Positions 1 to 12,590 of a stretch of DNA of 64,000 nucleotides are shown in pieces. The first letter of the stretch is position 1. Each line of letters begins with the position of its first letter. The notes beneath the pieces are model-generated. The model saw only the letters and a list, made by a program, of their open reading frames with translations. It was not told the origin of the DNA and did no database searches. The stretch comes from Kuschelorhynchus macadamiae (Eukaryota; Arthropoda; Insecta; Coleoptera; Curculionidae): the NCBI GenBank assembly GCA_030620095.1, contig JAUTXW010000109.1:1525501-1589500 (forward strand). Reading direction: 5' to 3'. The translations under genes and the position numbers were made by a program.

Positions 1-175
1 AAAAAAAAGTCATGGTACTCTTTTTTTAATATGATGCCTTGAATTCTATGGCATATTTCCAATTTCCGTTAAAAATCAGACCAAACTTCTTAAAAGTTAC
101 TAATAGCATTGTATAATAAGACATTTACAATGCTAATATCTATATAGGGTTTTCTAAATATTTTAATTTCTTTTT

Positions 176-1482
176 ACTTCGCTGGTAAAAGGGAAGTATT
201 TACAATAAAAAAAGTAAAAAAATCTCCCTCCGAGATTTTTTCAGATCTTTACGTCTCATGGTCCCTAGATGCCGAAAAACATGTCTCAATTCTGTCGGTC
301 TGTCTGTGTGTCTTTCTGTTTGTCGGTCTGTCTTCGCGGCATAGCTAAAAAACTAGTTACCCGATTAACTTCAAATCTTGGTCAAAAATCGAGGGTCATA
401 TGGGGATGGCCTGGTAACATTTTCGTAAAAATCCAATATGGCGAAATCCATGATGGCGATCTAGAAAAATCTTCAAAAAATTATTACTAAAAAAAATACT
501 TATTCAATTTTTCTCAAATTTTGCACAAAAATCAAATATTATGTAGGAATCAACTAGTAAAATTTTGGTATTAATCCAACATGGCGGAACAAATTGGCGG
601 CTTAATAAAGTATTTAAACATTCAGCCTGGAAAATGGATTTGTTTCAAATTGTGTGGCATAACTAATTGCGGTATAGAGATTAGTAAAATGTTGGAATAA
701 TTCAAGATGGCAAAATAAAATGGTTAGGTGTTATATATCTTCTCTAGGTGTCAAAAATTATCCGCTGGCTCGTCTGTCGGTCTGTCTGTCAGTTCGCGGT
801 AAAGCTTAAAAACTATTTACCAGTTTGACTTGAACAAATTTTACTCAAAAATGAAGGGTCATATGGGGCTGACCTGATAATATTTTGGTAAAAATCCAAT
901 ATGCCGGAACAAGATTGTAGCCTAGTCATACGTTTAAACAAATTATTACTGAAAAAACTAATTATCCAATTAACCTCAAATTTTACACAGAAATCAAGTT
1001 TTACATAGGAATGAACTGGTAATGTCTTGGTATGAATCAATTATATGCAAGCATTAAGTGCGATATAGAGATAAACTGGTAAAGTTCTGGTATGAATTCA
1101 AGATGTCAAAACCAAAATGGCGCCCATAACATTTAAAAAAAAATTAACGTAAAACATTTTATTCAGCTGAGTTTAAATTTTGCAGAAAAATTAAACGTGA
1201 TACAGAGATGGGATTCAACTTGACGTAAGGAAATGGTGGTGTGTGTCATTGTAAAAACTGCCTATTTAATTTATTTTAAATTATTTCCAAATATCAAGTA
1301 TGGTATAAACCCAATAAATATAATGGAACAATATGGCGCCTAATAAAATGTTTACAAAGACAATCTATATGTATTACTAAATTACTGTGTAGTGAACTAA
1401 ATTCGGTTAAACTTCATTATTCCTAATAAAAGGAAATATTTATAATGGTGGATATTCCGGGTAAAGGAAATTTACCGATTTT
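176..1482 (+). repeat. ACTTCCCTCGT-family interspersed repeat, copy 1
   Basis: The copy begins with a degenerate ACTTCgCTgGTAAAAGGGAAGT and ends near a degenerate form of GAGGGAAGTTCCGGGTAAAGG followed by TTTACCGATTTTT. Inside are a 'cggtctgtctgtctg' pyrimidine-rich stretch and several diverged subunits of the type GGTAAAATTTTGGTACGAATCCAAGATGGCGGAACAAAATGGCGGCC, shown here as 'ccaatatggcgaaatcc' and 'caacatggcggaacaaattggcgg'. The same order of motifs recurs at about 4.45, 8.33, 9.29, 13.8, 55.6 and 59.8 kb. Short ORFs over it are not conserved between copies, so it looks noncoding. The class is unknown to me; the inverted ends suggest a nonautonomous DNA element. Confidence 0.75.
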
Positions 1483-3335
1483 TAAATATGTTTATTTTTA
1501 AGAGTTAGTGACTCGAAACTGCTCTAAGATAAAGTGGATGTATCCGTTGATGATTACACGATAATCCGAATCAGTTCCTTTTGGTTGTGAATAACCATTT
1601 CTTATTAGTTAAAAATATTTGAAAGATCTCTGTTCTCAATGAGATTTGGACAGCTGATTTAACTTAACGTTTTTTAAGCCTTTTCTTTTCATTAACTTTG
1701 CTGAATTAAAATTATAAATAGTATCCATCGATCAATCTTCAGAAAATTTTCGTGAAAAGGAAACTGTTCTTTTCCTCGGATTTTTTGTATAAATATGTTG
1801 GTGAATTAACAAGAACAAATATGACGTGTGATATTTTTGTTAACAGAGACTTTTTCCACATAATTTTACTGGTATCTAATCTAAATTTTAAATTGAATTG
1901 CAGATTTTAACCGTCCTATTAGATACAAAGACCTAACATTTGGTATGCTTATTAATGACCTCTAGAAGTATCTTTTCACAAGTTTTTATTAAAATTCATT
2001 AAACACAAGTAACATTCGAAGAGCTTCAATCATGTGGCTTTTGTTGATTTGTAAGTTATGTATTGGACATAGACGTCTGAGACCAGAACAGTGTATCGGA
2101 AATTTGAAAACAAAAAAGTGTTTTTATTTCGATCATGGAGTTATCAAGGAGAGAGGCAGCCAGAGAGAGAGAGAGACAAATCCAGTCAAGACCTACTCTT
2201 TTCCACTGCTACTTGTTTGTTAATGGTTACCAATTCAGTGCTTTCAAGTTTGCTAGGCGATATTAGCTATACTGCCAGTCTTTTCTTGTTCTATTTTCTG
2301 ATTATATAATAATAAACGGTTTAATGCGTTTTTAAGAAAATTTTGTTATGGGTTTTGCTAGAATTCGTAAGGTATGAGGGAATATTTCTAAAATTATTAA
2401 AATTGATGTACGGATGAAACATGCCTAAACTAATTTCAGTTTTTAAAATGTAGATATATATTGAAAACCATGAGAGACACAAAGTAAGTTAAATTAGAAA
2501 AAAGTTAGTTTCAGCTAAATGTAAATTTTAGGATTATACAAGTTAAGGCAATACATTCCGGAGATTTTTAAAAAAAAATTCAAAATGTTATTTTATGAAA
2601 CTATACATTTTTTAAATCGATTGTTTTCTCTAAAAAAGTTTACGAAACATTACTAACAAAAATATAAAACCATTTTATAATTGTTTTCTACAATTTGTTG
2701 TTATTTATAAAAATAAACTTAAACATGCAAGCTTTCTATATTTGACATTGATTTACTTTATAACAACACCTTGTTGAAAAAAACTTAATAAAAGTTGTTT
2801 ACATATTTACTTGATATACTTAAACTGTATATCTAAAAAAAGTCGATTTAAGAACTATACACTTTCAAAAAGTACTATTTTGCCCTTTTGGGTCGATCCT
2901 GTAGGTATTATCCTACAATTCATTGCAAAATTTAGCTTTAACTAACTTTTTTTCTAATTTAACCTACTTTGTATGTCTTCATGTATTCAAAACTTTCAGC
3001 CTCAAAGTACGGATACTTATAAAATGTTACTTAGTAATTGCATAGTAGCACCATTCTTAGCATTTTAATAGGAGGAAAACTGTACGTAAATATAAAGAAT
3101 AATAAATTTTTTTAAGCTACACATATTGTCATTTTTAAATCTGTCATACCTTACCTAACCTTAAACCATTATATTCTAAACTTCAATAAAATTAACAAAA
3201 GCATTATGTTGGCAGCTATAGCTCTGTCCGACATAATTAGTTCTTCAAATATAACTCATACTTTTTTACTGAACCAAAATCCTTTATAATAAAAATGTTA
3301 ATGAGAAAAATTAATGGTCATATTGGATCCGCTAT
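1483..3335. other. Unassigned AT-rich DNA
   Basis: No gene, TIR or domain was recognised. It holds a purine run of GAGAGAGA type near 2160-2180 and many A/T homopolymers. Short ORFs near 2032-2309 show no recognisable domain and no splice support. Confidence 0.5.
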
Positions 3336-3787
3336 ACGGGTGTCCAGAAACCCTCCCGACAAATATTAAAGAGTGATTCTCCAACATTAAAAAATAAATT
3401 ATTTCCTGTAAACATTGATTCAAAAATGATTCGTTACGGAAATACAGAGTGGTAAATATTTTAGGATTTTTTAAAATTTTTAATATCCAGAAATTCGAAT
3501 ATTTTACAAGAAAACTCCAAAAATATTTTCAGACAAAAAAAGTTAAAATGTTTTAGTTTTTTTATAACGAAGCATTTTTGAATCCATGTTTTTTGGGTAA
3601 TGAGTGAATTTTTTCAGGACGAGCGTAGCAAATTCCTGAAAAATAACATGAGTTACACAAAATATTGTTTCGTAACCGGTTTCATACAATATTGTTTTTT
3701 TATACAGAAAGTCTTTTATCGATGAGCTAAGTAAATGGTCGGGGAAGGGCACCAAATCCAGTACATTTTTTCAATGAAACACCCTAT
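3336..3787. mobile_element. Possible nonautonomous Tc1/mariner-type element (MITE)
   Basis: The left end reads TA-C-GGGTGTCCAGAAACC and the right end, read in reverse, reads TATAGGGTGTTTCATTG. The shared TA plus GGGTGT ends and the length of about 450 bp are typical of mariner-derived MITEs in insects. No transposase coding is present. The TIR match is short, so this is tentative. Confidence 0.35.
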
Positions 3788-4449
3788 ATATTGTATGTCC
3801 ATCAAATGGGTTGCGTCTTGGTGGTTATAGATTTATAGGTTTGATACCGTTACATTTATATACCCCCTACAAATTTGACAAAAACCCTTCGAACAGAGGT
3901 AAGAGACAGGGAGAGTTTTAACACATACTGTCTATAAGAAAGCATTGCTTTTCATAGCAGCATTTTGCATTTAAAATTCAAAAGTTCCACCCCCCTCGCC
4001 ACGTACAGAAAGGATAAAAAAAGGGTAAACAGCGAAAAAAGCTGATTTGGCAGTAGGTACACATGCAACTTCCATATGTCAATTTTTTACCTTTACGAGT
4101 TGTCGACAAAAATGGTTAAAGAGCATAACTAACTACTTATGTGCAAATTAACTACTTAACAGTTACATTACTTATGCCAAAAAGTAGTTACAATGTCATA
4201 CTTTCTAACTACTTTTATAAACGATTAATACAAAAAAATATTTCATTCTGTGATATTACACATTTCGAGAGGAAACTTCTCTTCTTGTCTGTTTTTATTT
4301 TTTGCCTTTATCACTTGACTTTATTCCCAGGTATGTGCTGGGGTATACCTAAATATATGATCATACGCCACATAACAAAAATTATGAATATAATTAAACT
4401 TAAGACCTATATATATATTAGAAATTATTTATTTGATAGAATAAGATAA
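3788..4449. other. Unassigned AT-rich DNA
   Basis: No coding similarity was recognised. The 102-codon ORF at 4141-4449 has no recognisable domain. Around 4110-4215 it repeats 'taactactt' words that also occur near 7340 and 7780, which may be debris of one repeat. Confidence 0.4.
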
Positions 4450-5415
4450 CAATGGTGTTTTTATTTCCCTCATAATCGTGAAAAAAATTCGACCTCCCAG
4501 GTTTTTACAGAGCTTCACGTTTTTTGATCCCTAGATGCCAATAAACATATATTCTCACACGGCGGTCCGTCTGTAGGTCTGTTCGCGGCTACTTACCCGA
4601 TGGGATTTCAAATTTTTGTCAAAAATTAAGGGTCACAAGGGGATGACTTGGTAGTATTTTGGTAAAAATCCAATATGGCGAAACAAAATAGCGGCTTACA
4701 TGGTGATCTCTAAGTTTGGTCAAACTTGGTCATATGGAGATAAATTGGCAAAATTTTGGTAAAAACGCAATATGGCGGAACACAATGCTGGCATAGTAAA
4801 ATTTTAATTATTTAAAAACTAATTATCCTATTTACCTCAAATTTTGCACAAAAATTAAGTGTAGAAATGAACTGATAATATTTTGGTACGAGTCCAAGAT
4901 GGCGGCCTAATAAAATATTTTAAAAAACGAGCCTGAAAAACTACTTATTACAGTATTTTCAAACGTTGTGCAAGCATTAACTGCGATATAGAGATAAACT
5001 AGCAATATTGGGGTACGAATTCAAAACGGCAGAACAAAATGGCGGTCAGATAAAATGGAAGTTCTTATCCAATTCACCTCACATTTAGCACAAAAATTAA
5101 AGTTTATATAGGAATAAACTGGTAAGAATTCAACACGTCGGAACAAACTGGCTGTCTCAAAAAATCAGTAAGTAAAAACTATCCATTCAATTTATTTAAA
5201 ATTATGTACAAAAATCAATTGGAATATGAATTGGTATGAATTTAATATGGTGGAATAAAATGGCGTCCAATAAAAACTGTTTGAAAAAGCAATGTATGCA
5301 TATGAGTAACTAAATGACTATGTACGGAACTAAAATGGTTTACACTTCACCATTTATAATGAAAGAAACAATTTATAACGAGAAAAAAAAAGGAAATTTA
5401 CCAATTTTTCAAATT
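4450..5415 (+). repeat. ACTTCCCTCGT-family repeat, copy 2
   Basis: It starts with 'tttttatttccctcataatcgtgaaaaa', runs through the 'ggtctgttcgcggc' segment and at least five 'atggcg(g)aacaaaatggcgg' subunits, and ends in 'aaaggaaatttaccaatttttc'. Motif order is the same as in the copy at 176-1482. Confidence 0.75.
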
Positions 5416-8320
5416 ATTACTAGATTTCATTACATTCTTATCCTTGCCCTTATAGGTAAACCTGAATAAAATAATAAGAGAAACATTCATATCAAAAAGA
5501 CTAACTATCATAAACAAACACATAAAAACATAAACGTGGTTAATTAGCCTTATTCGGATACACATAGGTTTGCCGCCAACTTTTGAAATCTAAAATAAAG
5601 GACTTCAACCAAAGAAGGTCAGTTTTTTGGCACTATTTTATTATTTTAAATGCCATTCAGAAATTTAATTCAAAATTACACTATGGAAATATTCAATTCA
5701 AAGAAACAGTTTTTTTAATTTTATGAATCATAAAAAAGTATTCTAATTCATAAGGTTTGAAATTGTATATCATAATCATCCTTTTGCGAAAAGAAGTTGG
5801 TCGATCTCGCTCTCTTTTGTTTATGAATTATACAGGATCGAACAATTAACTGGAATAAATTCTATAACTTGCAGAATGTCAAATTGATTTATTCGTAACA
5901 TTCCATATTCCATGTAAGAACTATAACGTTAGAAACTTTTTTTAATGCAACATCTCGTATATATATTTTTCTAATGTGGATGTGTGGAGGATATTCTAAA
6001 CACATTTGCCATTAACAAGCGTGACATTTTTGGCGAAACAAGAAATTTATAATAGGTTTTAATAAAGTTGACTTTTTGTTTGGGGACACAGTTTAGTGTT
6101 TAGAGTAGTTTTTAAGTTATAGAATTTATACTTGTTAAATATTCAATACTGAAATACTGGAATACTGAAACTTAACTACTTCAAAGTAAAAGAAAAATCA
6201 TGTAATATCAGTTTTCACTAACCAAATGTGGATCGGAAAACCAAAAACACAACAAGAAACAACAAATGCAATTATATGAAACATTAATTAAACATGAAAT
6301 ATACAACGATATCGTGATTTTATTTATAACTAATGTAAACGTAATTATAATTAAAAAAATTGGAGTTGCTGGTTCAGCACCTTTGAACTCTACCCTAACA
6401 GAGCACTTGTAAAAACTTAAACTATCAAGGTCAGTCAAATGATGGGCAATAATCGTCGATATTCTGGAAACATCGACATATTTGTTCTCGATGTTCGATG
6501 TTAATGATGATAAACATTGATGGTCATTTTTCGTTGTTATTAGTATGACCAAAACATAACTCTTCAACTTTAAATTTTGTCCGAAAATAAAATATTATAG
6601 TTTAATACTATTTTGAAGTAAAGAACATTTATTTATAACTTGATTTTTTCAATGTATATTTTACTTTATTGTTGTATCTTTAAGATGTTTTATTTTTATG
6701 TTTAATTGAAAGTGGTTAGCTGCACTTGTTTTTTTTATTCCTCAAAGAAAAGAGACTGACCATTTCGTTTACACCAGAAAGTAACCGAATTCTGTTTATA
6801 TTTCGATATTCTCAGTGACGTCACGATTGTTACTCTAATGAGAATGCAGAAGTAACACCTCTGTTAAAAGAGCCACTACTATGTACTTTGAAAATTCTTA
6901 ATTTAAAATAAAAACACGGGTTTTATTCTCTTTTCTTTACGTTATAATAGGATTTTTACAGCGGCTTAATCTTGTTTAAGATGTATTAGTTCATGATTTC
7001 TTGCCGTTGCTGAAAGTAGAAAAAAATAATGTATGGGAAGTGGTGAATGGCGATAACATCAACGTTTTCAACACTTTGGTTAAACAAGGATACCTAAACA
7101 GATTATGACGGTTTGTGGTTAGGCGGATTTTATTAAAGAAAGAAATCTATCTACATTTTGCGGAAATTTGTCGTGTCCGAAATATGGGCTTTATAGGATT
7201 ATCGTAATTTATGTAGTTGATGTTGATAATTTCAATTAAGATAAACTTTGACAATTTAACTTGAACAATATTGATGCTAAACATCGATGGTTCGAATCGA
7301 TATTCGATATATAACTACTATAAAACTTACTTTTTTTACAAAGGTAATTAACTACGTAGTTTAACTGCCTTGGACTACCTTCGAAGATTAACTTAAACAG
7401 ACATAATCAGATTATATTTGTAGAAAAAAACCTAACGAATTTAGTAAAGACATCCATGTAACTCTAACATTAATATTTCATAGCTTTCGATGTCAACATC
7501 GATGCTGAACATTGATGGCTTGAATCGATGTCTCAGCTCTACGTCTGTGCGTCAGACTGCGTTATGTATCTTATCTCCAACAACTTATGATGGTTCGACA
7601 AAAGATACACGGCAACTTGTCGAAACCTGGTAAAATAATCAAAACGATCAATGAAATTCCTTTTTTAAGAAAATGGGTAACTAAAAGAAGCTAAAATACT
7701 TTTAATCAAATTAAAAGTATTTCAGTATAACTACTATTAAACGAAAAGTGTTTTGAGTACAACTTACTTATTCTACAAAAGTAGTTAACTAACGCCTAGC
7801 TCTGCTAGTCAATATTAACCCATATTAAGACTTTACGGACATACGGTATATCTTGACACTTCTCAGCCAGAATATGTTGTTAACATATTTTTAGTACTTA
7901 CTAATTAAAATAAAACTTAAATCATTTTTTTAAATGTAATAAAATAGAAGTGCAACTATTAGACTACCCAACACCTAAATGAGTTTGGAAGCTGTTACAC
8001 AACTCTTCATTGGTTTAATTAGTTTCATATCCATTCTAATGAAATTGCAACCGTAATATTCATTGTAGAAAAAAATTTAGAAATTATCTCACGTATAGTT
8101 TCCTATTGCTAAAGCAACAAAATAAAACTATAGTGTCGTAAAACATTTTTATGTAAAAAGTACTTTGATATATTATTGTCATATAAGACCGAAACGAATC
8201 GCACCAGATTACCAATAATTTACACTCTATAGGTTTCAACGAATTTAATATATTCGAGCTCAGACAGACACTTGACAGAATCTAATTGAATTAGACTTTT
8301 ATATCGTAATAACATAACAA
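5416..8320. other. Gene-free AT-rich region with ATCGATG-word clusters
   Basis: No host exon or transposase was recognised. Clusters of ATCGATG/CATCGA words occur at about 6460-6530, 7270-7310 and 7490-7540. The segment near 7790 ends in 'aacgcctagctctg', which resembles a hAT-type end, so part of the region may be hAT debris; this is weak. Confidence 0.4.
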
Positions 8321-9150
8321 AAAACTCGGTAAACTTCCCTCGTTATGCATCTTTCATTTTATTAGGAATAGTGAAGTGTGACCCAATTTAGAACCGTACA
8401 TAATTATTTAGTAACACGTCTCTATTGTCTTTTCAAATATTTTTATAGGGCGCCATTTTGTTCCACCATATTTACCTTTAACAGTTTAGTTCTACTTCAA
8501 CTTTAAGGCTTGCACAAAATTTAAAATTAATGTAATAAATAGTTTTTCTAGGCTGATTTTTTAAACATTTTATCAGAGACCAATTTTGTTTTGCTATCTT
8601 AGATTCATACCAAAATTTTACCAGTCCGTTCCTATCTAACTCTTGATTATAGTACAAGATTTAAGGCAAATCAGTTGATTAGTTTTCAGTAATATTTTTT
8701 TTTACGTTTCGCTAGGCCGCCATCTTGTTCCGTCCTATTGAATTTTTATATCTACATGTGACTATTAATTTTTGATCAAAATTTGAACTCAATAGGATAA
8801 CACGTGTAAACGTGAAGATATGTGAAATCTGGGAGGGTGATTTTTTTTCATTATTACAATATTTTATTTGACCACCATTTTGTTTCGTTAGCTTGAATTT
8901 ATATCAAAACTGGATAAGGATAACTGGATAATATTTGTTTAAACTTTTCAGGAGGTCGCTATTATATTTTGTCAGAATATGTTACCAGGTTATCCTCATA
9001 TGACCCTTCATTTTTTTTCAAAATTTGGGTAGTTTTTTAGTAGTTTTTTAACAATGCCGCGAGTAGACAGACATACTAAGAAAATATGTTTTTCGGTATT
9101 TATGAATCCTGAAACGAAGACGGTAATTTTTTTGCTATTACAATACACAC
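8321..9150 (-). repeat. ACTTCCCTCGT-family repeat, copy 3 (reverse, truncated)
   Basis: It reads in reverse: 'ctcggtaaacttccctcgttatg' at about 8325-8350 matches the reverse complement of the family's right end. Reverse-complement subunits follow ('gccgccatcttgttccgtc', 'ccaaaattttaccagtccgttcc'). The other terminus (expected ACGAGGGAAGT) is missing near 9150. Confidence 0.7.
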
Positions 9151-9289
9151 AAGTTTTATCTATAGATAAATAAAAACATGCAGTGAAAATGGATTTTTTT
9201 TGAATAAATATGGTTATTACGTTTAAGGTTTTATTATTCATATAAGTTAGTAAAGTAACCAGTGTTTCAAAATTCTGGAATGCTGATTT

Positions 9290-10259
9290 TTACTTCCCTC
9301 GTAAAAGGAAAGTAATATAATCGTGAAAAAATCACCCGCCCAAATTTTTTCAGACCTAGTCCCTAGATGCCGAAGAACTTGTTTTCTCAATTCCGTCGGT
9401 CTGTCTGTCTGTCTGACTGACTCTTTGCTGTCGGTCTGTCTGGTCGCGGCATATTTAAAAAACTACTTACCCGAATACCTTCAAATTTTGGTCAAAAATC
9501 AAGGAACATGTGGCGATTGGTAAAATCCAATTGGCCGAACAAAATAGCGGCCTAGTAAAATGTTAAAAACATTATTACTAAAGAACTACTTGTCCAATTT
9601 ATCTTATTTGCACAACATTTATGTAAGTATTATCTAGGAATTAACAAGTAAAATTTTGGTACGAATCGAAGATGTAATGAAATTAAAAAAAAATTAGATT
9701 TTCAAATTTGAAATTTACAGATCTTCACGTTTTAGGGTCTCTAGATGTCCAAAAACATGTTTTCTCATTTCTGTCGCTCTGTCTGTTTGAGTCCGTGGCA
9801 TAACTAAAAAACTACTTACTCGACTGACTTCCAATTTTAGCCAAAACTTAAGGATCATATGGGAACGACCTGGTAACATAATAAACATCCAATCTGGCGA
9901 AACAAAATGGCTGCCTAGTGAAATGATACAAAAAAATATTACTAAAAAACTAATTAACCAATTTACCTCAAATGAACGCAAAAAAGCTAATATTCAACTG
10001 ACTTGAACTTGAGAAATTAGATTTGATATAGAGATATACTGGTAAAATTTTGGCATGAATTCAGTATGACGGAACAAAATATCGATCTAATGAAAATTAA
10101 AAAAAATCAGTGTAAAAAACTACTTATTTATTTCATTTTAAATTGTGTCGAAAAATCAAGTGTGACATAGGTAGAATCTTGTAAAATATTGGTACAAATC
10201 CAATATGATGGAACAAAATAGCGCCAAATAAAAATATTTAAAAACTCAGTATAGGTATA
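9290..10259 (+). repeat. ACTTCCCTCGT-family repeat, copy 4, left part
   Basis: It starts with a clean ACTTCCCTCGTAAAAGGAAAGT. A second 'cagatcttcacgttttagggtctctagatg' at about 9718 shows that two partial units lie in tandem. The copy is interrupted at 10258-10259 by the pogo-like element and resumes at 12481. Confidence 0.75.
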
Positions 10260-12478
10260 AGGTAATTCCGGGAGAGTTGCCCCACGTAAGAAATAAATTC
10301 TCCAAAAAATTTAAAACACATTTATTTTTTTTGCAAAAATCGATTCTAAATAATACAACTAATTACTAAACATAAACAAATAAAAAAATTTCAAGAAAAG
10401 AAGTTTTAAATTATAAACAAAACATTAATAAAATACTGTTTTTGGCCATCTCACCCGACATTGACGGTTCCCTGTTATTGCTACGGTTTAGATTATTAAT
10501 ATTTTTTATAGTGGCGACTTTTTTATTTGTTAAATTTTTATTTATTCTCGAATTTAGCATCTCAGCTGACTGCTTCTTTCTTTTAGTTTAAGAAGGTCGA
10601 ATGATAGGGGTAGGGCTAATATCGACTCCACTACTTTATTTGGTGATTTCATATGGCTAAATTGCTGGGTTTAATACTTGTGATGGTCCGGGAACAGGTG
10701 ATTGTCGTTGATTTCCCGTTTCCGGTACTGGCGATGGAGACCTAGATCGTGATGGTCCGGGAAAGGGTGATTGTCTTTGATTTCCCGTTTCCGGTAATGT
10801 TATGTCGGCAATTGAATAAAAATGGTCAGGAATAGCGTCCGGATTTAGTGGAAATATCCCTATTACTCTGAATCCGGACAAGGCTGTTTCAACTGATGCA
10901 GACTTTACCCATGCCTTTCCAATCAATTCTCCTGCCTGATGTCGGTTAAGTTTTCGTCCTGGGTGATGTATAGTCCACTGTCTTGTTTCACGTTTTAGAT
11001 TGTGCTTTAAAGATTTAAAAAACTATCTAGTGGTTGAAGAGCTTGGGTGGTATGACTAGGGAGACAAATTAAAACTACCTCATTTTCCTCAGCGTATTCT
11101 AACATCTCTAAACAGTTTGTATGTGACAAATGGCCATCTAAAAATAAAACGGTTTTTCCAGGGGGTTTTCGTGGAATAAAATGTTCTTTGAGCCATTTAA
11201 AAAATAATTATGAGGTAATGTACGATGACTTAGAATTCATGAAAACCTTGGAACCAGAAGGTAATTCATTCCCAAACTCCTTTTTTTCTCACTTTCCTTT
11301 AAAAATAACAACCGGAAGAAGATATCTTCCCTCTGCGCTGCAGCAGGCTATTATGGATATATTTTCACCTTTCACATCTTTAGATCTTTTGGTGGCTATC
11401 AGAATGCACGCTTCGTTGTTCAGCTGAAAGCCAGTCTCGTCCATATTAAAAATATTTTCTGGTTTGTCAAATAGATTAAATTCAGTCTAACATTCAACAA
11501 GCAACTGAAAAAAATATTTAGCTTCATCTCTACTCATACCTTTGCTTCGTGCTAAAGATAAACCTTGCGACTGTCTAACACTTAGTTCATTGTTTCTTCT
11601 TAAAAATGAGTTAAGCCAATCGTACCCTGCCATACGTTTTTCACAGTTGAAACGATGCTGGATTCCTAACTTCTCGGCAAACTGAAAAGCCAAACTTCTT
11701 AGTGTTTCTCTCTCTGGAGCAAAGCCTGCTTTTTCTAAGTTTTGAATATGTTTAACCAACCTTTTTTCATTCTCCACTCCTAAAGTTGCCTGAGGCCCCA
11801 GTGGTATTGTGGCCAATAAATTTTCAGTCTGTCTTCTTCGACGTAAGGTACGTGAAGAAATACCATATACCGTGCCGCTTCATTTAATCCAATCTCCCCA
11901 CAGTCTAATCTTCTTATAGCTTCCAACAAGTTTTCAATGCTCCACTTTCGCCTGGGAGCACCTTCCGATTTTCTTATATAGGTTGTGGGGAAGACTGCAA
12001 AAAAATATAAATATAGTACTATTTTGTTAAACGCATCTCTGTTTAAATTGGGTTAGACGCCCCGGGTCGTCTCTCCTTTTATACGGGTTAGATGCCCCAG
12101 GGCATCTATCCTTTCTTTGCGGTATATACGCCATACGCATAGTAACAAAACAGCGGCCATTCGCAGGATACATAACCTCTCTCTAAGAATTAAGCTTTCA
12201 AACTAATACTGATTTAAAACAAAAAAATAATAGATAACAAAACTACAAAGCCTAGACGATGTCTATATTTGATATTTACACTGAAAAATATCTGTAAACT
12301 TACCTTTGACTAGTTAAAATGCCGACAAAATACAACACAAACGTAAACTTCTATTTCTCATCAAGAGTGACGCTTGACTAAAGAGCCAGTGGTGCGGAGC
12401 GATTGATTTATTATTTCGCCAAATAATTTTGAACTTCAGGACAACCCTCCCAGTGGGGCAACTCTCCCGGAATTACCT
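10260..12478. mobile_element. pogo/Tigger-like DNA transposon (degraded)
   Basis: A perfect 25-bp TIR starts AGGTAATTCCGGGAGAGTTG at 10260 and its reverse complement ends at 12478. Both sides are flanked by TA (10258-10259 and 12479-12480), the expected pogo target duplication. It carries a decayed CENP-B/DDE_1-type transposase on the minus strand. It splits an older ACTTCCCTCGT repeat copy, so it is the younger insertion. Confidence 0.85.
10657..11960 (-). pseudogene. pogo/Tigger-like transposase, broken
   Basis: On the minus strand the N-terminal part (about 11960-11487) encodes a psq-type and a CENP-B-type helix-turn-helix region, with GYDWLNSFLRRN near 11620. The DDE_1 catalytic part follows: NMDETGFQLNNEACIL near 11440, FLDGHLSHT near 11140 and QPLD near 11030. 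The C-terminal stretch at 10926-10657 contains SGFRVIGIFPLNPDAIPDHF, typical of the family, then a proline/serine-rich tail with a repeated ETGNQRQSP block. The frame is broken between segments (for example near 11020-11030), so no full-length enzyme is encoded. The order of domains and the TA-flanked TIR make the family call firm. Confidence 0.8.
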
Positions 12479-12480
12479 TA

Positions 12481-12590
12481 TGTGTTACTAAATGGCTAGG
12501 TGCGGAACTAAATTGATTCAAGAAGAAAGATTCAACGAGGGAAGTTTCGGGCAAAGAAAATATACCGATTTTTTAATTTGGAATAAAACT
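12481..12590 (+). repeat. ACTTCCCTCGT-family repeat, copy 4, right part
   Basis: It continues the copy broken at 10259: 'tgtgttactaaatgg' then 'caacgagggaagtttcgggcaaagaaaatataccgatttt', the family's right end. Confidence 0.7.

Noticed and set aside
269..490. Short ORFs inside the ACTTCCCTCGT repeats (also 9323-9523, 9715-9981, 15432-15797)
   Set aside because: The frames are not conserved between copies of the same repeat and show no domain.
4141..4449. 102-codon ORF as a gene
   Set aside because: No recognisable domain, no splice or poly-A context, composition like surrounding noncoding DNA.
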